From Microbispora bryophytorum (GTDB lineage: Bacteria > Actinomycetota > Actinomycetes > Streptosporangiales > Streptosporangiaceae), in contig NZ_VIRL01000007.1 of NCBI RefSeq assembly GCF_006874465.1, forward strand, positions 186,001 through 250,000: 64,000 nucleotides of DNA, in the 5' to 3' direction. Within the stretch, counting starts at the first letter, position 1, and the number at the start of each line of letters is the position of its first letter. Both the position numbers and the translations under genes were made by a program. The notes beneath the pieces are model-generated. The model was given only the letters and a program-made list of their open reading frames with translations. It was not told where the DNA came from and did not search any database. Positions 33,885 through 41,035 of the stretch are shown piece by piece.

Positions 33885-36755
33885 ATGAGAAGATCCGGAA
33901 CCGCCGTCGCGGTGGCGGGGGCGCTGATCGCTGTGGGGAGTGTGGTGGCCTTCCCCGGCACGTCGTCGGCCGCGGCCTCGCCGTCGCCCTTCTCCGTCCC
34001 GGGACGAGGCGCGACCGTGCCGTTCACGGAGATCGAGGCCGAGGCCGCCGCGACCAACGGCGAGCAGATCGGCCCGGACCGCGTCTACACCCACCTGCCG
34101 TCCGAGGCGTCGGGCCGCCGGGCCGTACGCCTCGACGCCCCGGGAGAGTACGTCGAGTTCACCCTGCCCAAGCCCGCCAACGCCATGACCGTGCGCTACA
34201 GCGTGCCGGACAACGCGGCCGGAACGGGCATCACGGCACCGGTCGATCTGCGGATCAACGGGACCAAGCTCAAGGACCTGCAGTTCACCTCCCGGTACGG
34301 CTGGTTCTACGGCGGCTACCCGTTCGGCAACACCCCCGGCGACAAGCCGCACCACTTCTACGACGAGACCCGGACGATGTTCGGATCGACCCTGGCGGCG
34401 GGCACCAAGGTGCGGATCCAGGTGGCCTCCACCTCGGTCGCGCCGTGGGTCGTCGTGGACCTGGCCGATTTCGAGCTCGTGCCGGACCCGATCTCCCGGC
34501 CCGCCGGGTCGCTGTCGGTCGACGACTTCGGCGCCGACCGCAACGGCACGAGCGACTCCACCGCCGCCTTCCAGGCCGCCGTCGACGCCGGGAAGGCCCA
34601 GGGCAAGGAGGTCTACATCCCGGCCGGGACCTACACCCTGTGGGACCACGTGGTCGTCGACGGGGTCACGCTGCGCGGCGCCGGCCCCTGGTACAGCGTG
34701 CTCACCGGCCGCCATCCCACCCAGCGCAACCGGGCCGTCGGCGTCTACGGCAAGTACGTCAGCGGCGGCGGCTACACCGGGCCGATCCGGTCCCACGAGG
34801 CGGGCGGGCCGAGCCGGGGCGTCACCCTGCGGGACTTCGCGATCATCGGCGACATCACGGAGCGGGTGGACGAGGACCAGGTCAACGCCCTCGGGGGCGC
34901 GATGACCGATTCGGTGGTCGACAACCTGTGGATCCAGCACACCAAGGTCGGGGCCTGGATGGACGGCCCGATGGACGACTTCACGTTGAAGAACAGCCGC
35001 ATCCTCGACCAGACGGCCGACGGCGTGAACTTCCACACCGGTGTCACCGACTCCACGGTGACCAACACGTTCGTCCGCAACAGCGGTGACGACGGCCTGG
35101 CGATGTGGCCCGACCGGATCGCCAACGTGAACAACGCGTTCACGTCCAACACCGTGGTCGCGCCGGTCCTGGCCAACAACATCGTGACGTACGGCGGCCG
35201 GGACATAAAGATCACCGACAACGTGGTGAGCGACACGGTCACCAACGGCGGCGGCATCCACGTCGCCAACCGCTATCCGGGGGTGAACTCCGGCCAGGGC
35301 ACGGCGGTCGCCGGCACGATCACGGTCGCCCGCAACACCCTCATCCGGGCCGGCAACAGCGACTACAACTGGAACTTCGGCGTCGGCGCGATCTGGTTCG
35401 ACGGCCTCAACGAGCCGGTCAACGCGACGATCAACGTGACCGACACCGACGTCATCGACAGTTCCTACGAGGCCGTCCAGTTCATCGAGGGCAGCACCCA
35501 GACCGTCAACTTCTCGAACGTGAACATCGACGGCACCGGGACGTACATGATCCAGGCGCAGTCGGCGGCGAAGGCGAGCTTCACCAACGTCCGGGCGGCG
35601 CACATCGGCGCGGGCGTCGCGATCCACAACTGCGTCGGCACCGGATTCGCCCCCACCTACGGCACGGGCAACTCCGGCTGGAGCCCGGCCTCCACCGTCT
35701 GCACCGGCCAGTGGCCCGCGCCGAACTACGTCTACGACGGCAGCGACCCCAGCCCGAGCCCGTCGCCGTCCACCTCGCCCTCCTCGTCGCCCTCCCCCTC
35801 CCCCTCGCCCAGCCCGACGGCATGCGCTCCCGGCAGCGGCGACCTCGCCCGGGGCAAGACGGTCACGGCGACGAGCAGCACCCAGTCGTACGTCGCGGCC
35901 AACACCGTGGACGGCGACGCCGGCACCTACTGGGAGTCGGCAAACAACGCCTTCCCACAGTCGATCACCGTGGACCTGTGCGCGGTGACTCCGGTCCAGC
36001 GAGTGGTGCTCAAGCTGCCGCCGAGCGCGGCCTGGGCCACCCGCACCCAGACCCTTGCGGTCCTCGGCAGCACGGACGGCACGAACTACACCCCGCTGTC
36101 CCCCTCTGCGGGCCGTACGTTCGACCCGGCCACCGGGAACACGGCGAGCATCTCCTTCACCGGCGCGAGCGTCCGCCACGTCCGGGTGACGGTCACCGGC
36201 AACACCGGCTGGCCCGCCGCGCAGTTGTCGGCCTTCGAGGTGTACGGCACCGGCGGCACCCCCAGCCCATCACCCAGCCCGTCGCCCAGCCCGTCACCGA
36301 GCGCCTCCCCCAGCCCGTCGCCCAGCCCGCTGCCCACGGGCAACCTCGCCCGGGGCAAGGCGGTCGGCGCGAGCAGCCACGCCGACGTGTACGTCGCGGC
36401 CAACACCGTGGACGGCAACGCCGGCACCTACTGGGAGTCGGCCAACAACGCCTTCCCGCAGTCGATCACTGTGGACCTCGGCGCGTCCGTCACGGTCGGC
36501 AGGGTGGTGCTCAAGCTGCCGCCGAGCACCGCCTGGGGCGCCCGCACCCAGACGCTGTCGATCCTCGGCAGCACGGACGGCACGAACTACACCACGATCG
36601 CCGGATCCGCCGGATACACGTTCGACCCGGCGACCGGCAACACCGTCACCGTCGCCGTGCCCGCCGCCGCCCGGCGCTACCTGCGGCTGAACGTCACCGG
36701 CAACACCGGCTGGCCGGCCGCCCAGATCTCCGAGTTCGAGGCGTACGCCTCGTAA
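33885..36755 (+). CDS. Modular secreted GH87 glucanase with two discoidin-type (F5/8C, CBM32-like) domains
   Basis: A 956-residue exported enzyme. It comprises a signal peptide (1-31), an N-terminal beta-sandwich (about 40-205) and a GH87 beta-helix with ADGVNFHTG (D near 379) and NSGDDGLAMWPD (Asp pair near 402-403). A Pro/Ser linker (about 623-645) leads to one discoidin-type domain, a second Pro/Ser linker and a second discoidin-type domain. The two domains are nearly identical (VAANTVDG-AGTYWESANNAFPQSITVDL...RTQTL-ILGSTDGTNYT), which implies a recent tandem duplication. The extra domains should bind insoluble polymer such as fungal cell wall. ATG 33885 has AAAGGAA upstream. It lies between two LacI genes and inside the 140-bp inverted repeats. 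Confidence 0.88.
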   Translation: MRRSGTAVAVAGALIAVGSVVAFPGTSSAAASPSPFSVPGRGATVPFTEIEAEAAATNGEQIGPDRVYTHLPSEASGRRAVRLDAPGEYVEFTLPKPANAMTVRYSVPDNAAGTGITAPVDLRINGTKLKDLQFTSRYGWFYGGYPFGNTPGDKPHHFYDETRTMFGSTLAAGTKVRIQVASTSVAPWVVVDLADFELVPDPISRPAGSLSVDDFGADRNGTSDSTAAFQAAVDAGKAQGKEVYIPAGTYTLWDHVVVDGVTLRGAGPWYSVLTGRHPTQRNRAVGVYGKYVSGGGYTGPIRSHEAGGPSRGVTLRDFAIIGDITERVDEDQVNALGGAMTDSVVDNLWIQHTKVGAWMDGPMDDFTLKNSRILDQTADGVNFHTGVTDSTVTNTFVRNSGDDGLAMWPDRIANVNNAFTSNTVVAPVLANNIVTYGGRDIKITDNVVSDTVTNGGGIHVANRYPGVNSGQGTAVAGTITVARNTLIRAGNSDYNWNFGVGAIWFDGLNEPVNATINVTDTDVIDSSYEAVQFIEGSTQTVNFSNVNIDGTGTYMIQAQSAAKASFTNVRAAHIGAGVAIHNCVGTGFAPTYGTGNSGWSPASTVCTGQWPAPNYVYDGSDPSPSPSPSTSPSSSPSPSPSPSPTACAPGSGDLARGKTVTATSSTQSYVAANTVDGDAGTYWESANNAFPQSITVDLCAVTPVQRVVLKLPPSAAWATRTQTLAVLGSTDGTNYTPLSPSAGRTFDPATGNTASISFTGASVRHVRVTVTGNTGWPAAQLSAFEVYGTGGTPSPSPSPSPSPSPSASPSPSPSPLPTGNLARGKAVGASSHADVYVAANTVDGNAGTYWESANNAFPQSITVDLGASVTVGRVVLKLPPSTAWGARTQTLSILGSTDGTNYTTIAGSAGYTFDPATGNTVTVAVPAAARRYLRLNVTGNTGWPAAQISEFEAYAS

Positions 36756-36836
36756 CCCGGAACGGGACGCCCGGAGGAGGAGTGGACGCCTCCTCCTCCG
36801 GGCTCCCCCACACAGCATGGCCCCCTCAGCGGGCCG

Positions 36837-37829
36837 TCAGGCGACGGGGACGCCGACGCGGCCGGTGGAGGAGCGGACGACCAGCTCCGGCTCGAACAAC
36901 AGCTCACCCGTCGCGACCGCGGCGCCCTCGATCTGGCTGACCAGCAGCTCCACCGCGGCCCGGCCCATCGCCTCGATCGGCTGACGCACCGTCGTCAGCG
37001 GCGGGTCCACACACGTCATGAGCGCGGAATCGTCGTATCCGACGACGGACACGTCCTGGGGCACGCGCCGACCGGCCCGCCGCGCCGCGCGGATGGCCCC
37101 GAGGGCCAGCGGGTCGCTGCCGCAGACGATCCCGGTGACGTCCTGCCGCACGAGCTTCAGCGCCGCCGCGTGGCCGCCCTCCAGCGAGTGCATCGTGTGC
37201 TCGACCAGCTCGCCGCCCGCGGCCCGGAACGCCTCCAGCTTCCGTATGGACGGCATGTGGTCGGCGGGGCCGACGACGAGGCCGATCCGCTGGTGGCCGA
37301 GCGCGCGCAGGTGGCCCAGCGCCTGCTCCAGCGCGATCGTGTCGTCGCAGGAGACTCGGGGGAAGTCCCAGTGATCGGCGGCCGCGTTGACCAGCACGGT
37401 GGGCAGCCGCCGCTCGACCAGCCGCACGTAGTGCCCGTGGACGACGCCGGTCTGGGTGTAGAGCCCCCCGGCGAAGACCACTCCGGACACCTGCTGCTGT
37501 AACAACAGGTCCACGTAGTCGGCCTCGGAGATCCCGCCGACCGTACGCGTGCACAGCACGGGGGTGAACCCCTGCTGGGCCAGCGCCCCACCGACGACCT
37601 CGGCGAACGCCGGGAAGATCGGGTTCTGCAGCTCGGGCAGGACGAGCCCGACCAGGCGGGCGCGCTCGCCGCGCAGTTGCGTGGGCCGCTCGTAGCCGAG
37701 CACGTCGAGAGCCGTCAGCACGGCCTCCCGGGTGGCCTCGGAGACCCCGGCCTTGCCGTTGAGGACGCGACTCACCGTGGCCTCACTGACCCCGACCTTC
37801 TTCGCAACCTCCGCAAGCCGTCGCGTCAT
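36837..37829 (-). CDS. LacI family transcriptional regulator (second paralogue)
   Basis: A 330-residue LacI regulator whose first 60 residues are almost the same as those of the gene at 32518 (TRRLAEVAKKVGVSEATVSRVLNGKAGVSEATREAVLTALDVLGYERPTQLRGERARLVGLVLPELQNPIFPAFAEVVGGALAQQGF). The ligand domain is similar too, but differs around the effector region (HGHYVRLVERRLPTVLVNAAADHWDFPRVSCDD). The two proteins should therefore read similar operators while answering to different or altered sugars. It converges on the modular GH87 gene and is divergent from a small lipoprotein gene. ATG 37829 begins at the HTH. Confidence 0.92.
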   Translation of the reverse strand: MTRRLAEVAKKVGVSEATVSRVLNGKAGVSEATREAVLTALDVLGYERPTQLRGERARLVGLVLPELQNPIFPAFAEVVGGALAQQGFTPVLCTRTVGGISEADYVDLLLQQQVSGVVFAGGLYTQTGVVHGHYVRLVERRLPTVLVNAAADHWDFPRVSCDDTIALEQALGHLRALGHQRIGLVVGPADHMPSIRKLEAFRAAGGELVEHTMHSLEGGHAAALKLVRQDVTGIVCGSDPLALGAIRAARRAGRRVPQDVSVVGYDDSALMTCVDPPLTTVRQPIEAMGRAAVELLVSQIEGAAVATGELLFEPELVVRSSTGRVGVPVA

Positions 37830-37959
37830 GGCGGCAAGCATACGACGCGGAGCGGCCGGGCCAAGGATCTTCGACGACACGGTTGCAAGCGGGCTGAAAG
37901 CACTGTGAAAGAGGCGATTCCTAGTGTCTGACGCGTTGCAAATCACCCAGGAAGGCACC

Positions 37960-38331
37960 ATGAACATCCTCAGGAACAGCCTCGCCGTCGTCGCGGCGTC
38001 CGCCCTTCTCGGTCTGACCGCCGCCTGCAGCGGGGGCCAGACGGCCGTCTGCGAGGAGGCGACCAAGGCGTTCACCGACTACAGCTCCAAGGCCGCCGCC
38101 GCGGCCGGCGACATCAAGGGCATCAACACCGCGACCGGCGACCTTGCCGCGCAGCTCAAGGACCTGTCCGGCAAGGCGGACGGCGACCTGCAGGTGGCGC
38201 TCGCCGGCATGGCCGACTCGTGGGGGTCCTTCACGATCGACCTTTCTGACCCGGCCGCCGCAACCAAGCTCGCCGAGTTCGGCCAGAAGGCCACCCAGGC
38301 GACGCAGCAGCTCGCCTCCGCCTGCTCCTGA
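37960..38331 (+). CDS. Small lipoprotein of unknown function
   Basis: A 123-residue exported protein. The signal peptide MNILRNSLAVVAASALLGLTAAC ends in a lipobox with C23. The mature part is almost entirely helical and Ala/Lys/Asp-rich (CEEATKAFTDYSSKAAAAAGDIKGINTATGDLAAQLKDLSGKADGDLQVALAGMADSWGSF...LASACS), with a Cys near each end that could pair. AGGAAGG precedes the ATG. It is divergent from LacI-2 across 130 bp and lies inside the inverted-repeat bracket. No known family was recognised; a link with glucan binding is only positional. Confidence 0.8.
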   Translation: MNILRNSLAVVAASALLGLTAACSGGQTAVCEEATKAFTDYSSKAAAAAGDIKGINTATGDLAAQLKDLSGKADGDLQVALAGMADSWGSFTIDLSDPAAATKLAEFGQKATQATQQLASACS

Positions 38332-38352
38332 CCTCCGCCGCCCGCCTCGCCG

Positions 38353-38370
38353 CCGGCGCGCGAGCGCCGG
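38353..38370 (+). terminator. Short hairpin after the lipoprotein gene
   Basis: CCGGCGC-GCGA-GCGCCGG forms a 7-bp GC stem with a tetraloop 21 bases after the lipoprotein stop. It overlaps the edge of repeat copy B. Confidence 0.5.
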
Positions 38371-38502
38371 GGGCGGGCGGGGTGCGGAGGCCGGCGTAAG
38401 ACCGTGCCCTGTACCACCGCGCCCGCGATGGCCGCTCCCGAGGCTCACCAGAGCGCGACTATCACGGCCGGCCGGAGCACCCGCCCGCCCGTGAGCGCGT
38501 CC
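38362..38502 (-). repeat. Copy B of the 140-bp inverted repeat
   Basis: The reverse complement of this stretch equals 32105-32244 except for two substitutions and one extra C. Just beyond it a 20-bp direct repeat, CCCGCCCG-TGAGCGCGTCCG, occurs at 38484-38503 and, with one extra base, at 38522-38542. That suggests duplication at the border. Copies A and B enclose 6.1 kb. Confidence 0.85.
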
Positions 38503-38556
38503 GCTCAGTGGTGGAGCAAAGCCCGCCCGTTGAGCGCGTCCGGCCCGGCCGGGCCG

Positions 38557-38823
38557 TCAGTATTCGAGCCCCCAGTCGTGGGTGCCGAGAGTGTAGGCGT
38601 CGCCCTTGGGCACCAGCCTGCCGCCTTCGGCCAGGCTGGTGAGGCACCGCCGTACGTCGTCCTCCGGAAGGCCGGTCATCGCGGCGACGTCGGCGGCGGT
38701 CGCGGGCCGTTCCTTTGTGTTGAGGGCGGCGACGGCCTCGTAGACCGTCATGTCCGCCGCCGTCATCTGCTGGACGTCTTCCAGGCGTTCCTCGTCAGGC
38801 ACTGCGCTGTCTCGCCCCCTCAC
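38557..38823 (-). CDS. Small winged-helix-like protein
   Basis: An 88-residue protein whose core MTVYEAVAALNTKERPATAADVAAMTGLPEDDVRRCLTSLAEGGRLVPKGDAYTLG looks like a compact winged helix-turn-helix. It ends in an aromatic tail, THDWGLEY. GTG 38823 has GGAG seven bases upstream; GTG 38802 is an alternative. The start overlaps the DUF6158 gene, so the two are coupled. A DNA-binding role is inferred only from the fold pattern. Confidence 0.65.
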   Translation of the reverse strand: MRGRDSAVPDEERLEDVQQMTAADMTVYEAVAALNTKERPATAADVAAMTGLPEDDVRRCLTSLAEGGRLVPKGDAYTLGTHDWGLEY

Positions 38824-39022
38824 GCAGCCGCTCCGGATCGACCTGCCGGTCCGGGAAGCGCGCGAGGTATTCGCCTTCCAGCTCCTGCGTCCGCGAGGTG
38901 TGGCGCTCCAGCGCGTCGTCCGATCCGTGGAAAAACGTCTCCGTGCGGGTCTCGTGCAGGTGGCGCAACTCGCGGAGCAGGTCCTCGTCGCCCAGGTCCC
39001 GCGGGTCGACTCCCATGGTCAT
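38795..39022 (-). CDS. DUF6158-like protein
   Basis: A 75-residue, highly charged helical protein: MGVDPRDLGDEDLLRELRHLHETRTETFFHGSDDALERHTSRTQELEGEYLARFPDRQVDPERLREG. It matches the pattern of DUF6158, a small family common in Streptosporangiales and Streptomyces with no known function. GGGAGG precedes the ATG at six bases. It follows a 48-residue acidic protein by 12 bp and overlaps the winged-helix gene, forming a cluster of three small genes. Confidence 0.8.
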   Translation of the reverse strand: MTMGVDPRDLGDEDLLRELRHLHETRTETFFHGSDDALERHTSRTQELEGEYLARFPDRQVDPERLREGARQRSA

Positions 39023-39034
39023 AACGGTCCTCCC

Positions 39035-39181
39035 TCACACCTCTGTGGGCTTGTCCCAGCGCTCGTCGGGGTTCTTGTCGTCCGGCTCCGCGTTCGGCGG
39101 GTCCGTTTCGGACGGAGCCCACTCACCGGCGATGTCCGGCTCGTCCTCGGTATCGATGAATCTGTCGTCTTCCCTTCGCAT
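39035..39181 (-). CDS. Small acidic protein of 48 residues
   Basis: MRREDDRFIDTEDEPDIAGEWAPSETDPPNAEPDDKNPDERWDKPTEV is extremely acidic and Pro-rich and is likely disordered. A good ribosome site (GGAGACC) precedes the ATG at 39181. The gene stops 12 bp before the DUF6158 start on the same strand, which supports it as a real gene. Function is unknown. Confidence 0.6.
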   Translation of the reverse strand: MRREDDRFIDTEDEPDIAGEWAPSETDPPNAEPDDKNPDERWDKPTEV

Positions 39182-39267
39182 GCCAGGTCTCCTGCCCGGT
39201 GAAGCGCCCGCCATTCCGGACCGGCCGAACCGGACCGGCCCGCGATGCCGTACGGGGACAGGAGGTT

Positions 39268-39489
39268 TCAGGACAGGTCGAACTCCCCGCCCTTGACCCC
39301 GTCGACGAACGCCTCCCACTCGCCGGGGGTGAACATCAGCCGCGGCCCCTGGGGATCCTTCGAGTCGCGCACGGCGACGCCGTCGCGCAGGCGCGCGACC
39401 TCCACACACTGGTTGCCGACGGTGTTCGAGCGCGCCGCCTTGCGCCAGACCGCGCACGCCAGGTCATCCGCCGCTACGAGTCCCCTCAT
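39268..39489 (-). CDS. DUF397 domain protein
   Basis: A 73-residue DUF397 protein (AVWRKAARSNTVGNQCVEVARLRDGVAVRDSKDPQGPRLMFTPGEWEAFVDGVKGGEFDLS) with the RDSKDP and EW-F motifs. Its ATG overlaps the stop of the upstream XRE/DUF5753 gene (ATGA), so the pair is translationally coupled. This is the second such pair in the window. Confidence 0.9.
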   Translation of the reverse strand: MRGLVAADDLACAVWRKAARSNTVGNQCVEVARLRDGVAVRDSKDPQGPRLMFTPGEWEAFVDGVKGGEFDLS

Positions 39490-40337
39490 CGTCCAGCCAT
39501 CTCCTTCTCGACCGAAATAATCATTTCCATGGACTTCTCCGGGCCGAGCGCGGCGGCACGAAGATGATCGAAGACCTGGACATATCCGCGGATCTCCGCC
39601 GGATCCTCCAGGTAGAGCTCGCCGCTCATGTTCTCCAGCAGCACCACGTCGGCGTCGCCGGGATCGGGGAAGGCCAGGATGGCCGTCGAGTTGCCCATGC
39701 CGAGGTAGGCGCCCGCGTCGAACGGCACCACCTGCACGGTGACGTTCGGCTGGACGGCCGTCTCCCGCAGTCTGCGCAGCTGCTCGGCCATCACGGGCGG
39801 GCCGCCCACGGGCCGGCGCAACGCCGCCTCGTCGAGGACGGCCCACAGCTCCAGTGGGGCGGGCCCGGTCAGGCGCCGCTGGCGCTCCATCCGGGCGGCC
39901 GCCCGCCGCTCGATCTCCGCCGGGTCCTTGACCAGGGCGGCGCCGATGACCGCGCGGGCGTAGTCCTCCGTCTGCAGCAGCCCGGGGACCAGCAGCGGCT
40001 CGTAGTTGCGCACCGACGACGCCTCGGCCTCCAGCCCGACGTACGGCCCGGGCAGGACGTCGTCGTAGGCGCGCCACCATCCCCGCCGGGCGGCGTCCCT
40101 GGCCAGCTCGACCAGCGCGTCCCGCGCCGAGCCCTCCACGCCGTAGAGGTCGAGCAGGTCGCGGATGGTCCGGGTGTGCGGGCGGGTGCGGCCGGCCTCG
40201 ATGCGGTAGACGGTGGAGGCCGCCACGCCGAGCCGCCGGGCGACCTCCTCGCGGACGAACCCCGCCTCACGCCGCAGACGCGTCAGCTCACCGGAAAGCC
40301 GGCGAAGCCGGACTGTAGGGCCACCCACTCCCCTCAT
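39486..40337 (-). CDS. XRE family regulator with DUF5753 domain
   Basis: A 283-residue protein with an N-terminal helix-turn-helix (LSGELTRLRREAGFVREEVARRLGVAASTVYRIEAGRTRP). DUF5753 follows (YEPLLVPGLLQTEDYARAVIG, ARMERQRRL, AVLDEAALRRPVGGPPVMAEQLRRL, VTVQVVPFDAGAYLGMGNSTAILAF). It is coupled to the DUF397 gene downstream and divergent from an ATPase-fold gene at 40489. This three-gene grouping is typical of WhiJ-like loci, where the DUF397 partner modulates the regulator. Start ATG 40337. Confidence 0.9.
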   Translation of the reverse strand: MRGVGGPTVRLRRLSGELTRLRREAGFVREEVARRLGVAASTVYRIEAGRTRPHTRTIRDLLDLYGVEGSARDALVELARDAARRGWWRAYDDVLPGPYVGLEAEASSVRNYEPLLVPGLLQTEDYARAVIGAALVKDPAEIERRAAARMERQRRLTGPAPLELWAVLDEAALRRPVGGPPVMAEQLRRLRETAVQPNVTVQVVPFDAGAYLGMGNSTAILAFPDPGDADVVLLENMSGELYLEDPAEIRGYVQVFDHLRAAALGPEKSMEMIISVEKEMAGR

Positions 40338-40488
40338 GAGCCGAACTCTCCCTTTCGCCGCAAAAGGAAACTATGCCATCGTGCATTCGCCATATTGCGT
40401 AGCCGTTTTGCAAAGTGCAGGATGAACGCAGTCTTGCACGGACCTCGAATCGCCATCCGCAGACGGGTGCACAGGGAGTTATCACGGG

Positions 40489-40932
40489 ATGACAATTCTC
40501 AACCTCTTGGGGAGAATCGCGATCTCACGCCCCTTCTCGGGAGACCCGTCCCAGGTGCGGGCCGCCCGGCGGTTCGTGGCGAGCCGTCTCGGCGACGACC
40601 ACCCCTGCCGCGACGACGCCGTGCAACTGATCGGCGAGCTGGCCGCCGAGTCGCTCCGGCACGCGGCCTCCTGCGGGCGCCCGCCGGGGTACGGCGTGTC
40701 GGTCCTGGCCACGCCCGCCGCGGTCCGCGTCACGCTGTCGACACAGGGGTGCGGGTGCTGGACGTCTCCCGAGCTGACGCCAGGCCGCGGCGTCCACCTG
40801 GTGGACCTTTTCACCCGCCGGTGGGGCGTGTCGGCCACCCGCACCGGGGTCTGCGTGTGGTTCGAGCTCGGACACGACACCGCCGTACCGCCACCAAGGG
40901 GCGTGGAGAGCGGGAGCACGAGGACGGCCTGA
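40489..40932 (+). CDS. HATPase-fold (RsbW-like) protein with degenerate ATP-binding motifs
   Basis: A 147-residue protein with the GHKL/anti-sigma kinase-like layout found beside XRE/DUF397 pairs. It reads FSGDPSQVRAARRFVASRLGDDHPCRDDAVQLIGELAAESLRHA, a central strand pair and a final GRGVHLVDLFTRRWGVSATRTGVCVWFEL. The N-box reads ELAAESLRHA where ELVxNAxxHA is normal, so the metal-binding Asn is absent. The G1 box (STQGCGCW) lacks its Asp. ATP binding is therefore doubtful. It is divergent from the XRE gene across 151 bp. It may be a binding partner and not a kinase. Confidence 0.75.
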   Translation: MTILNLLGRIAISRPFSGDPSQVRAARRFVASRLGDDHPCRDDAVQLIGELAAESLRHAASCGRPPGYGVSVLATPAAVRVTLSTQGCGCWTSPELTPGRGVHLVDLFTRRWGVSATRTGVCVWFELGHDTAVPPPRGVESGSTRTA

Positions 40933-41035
40933 ACACCGCTCCGCGCCACCACGGCCGAGGCCGTTGAGAAGCAGAACGAATTTCCAGCCGGATCCGGGGT
41001 AGACGGGCGCCATATCTTCCGAAGAAGGGGACGAT

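Noticed and set aside
33795-36179. A 794-codon minus-strand frame opposite the modular GH87 gene
   Set aside because: It is rich in Gly/Val/Asp/Arg without any motif and lies wholly antisense to a gene with a clear signal peptide and catalytic motifs.
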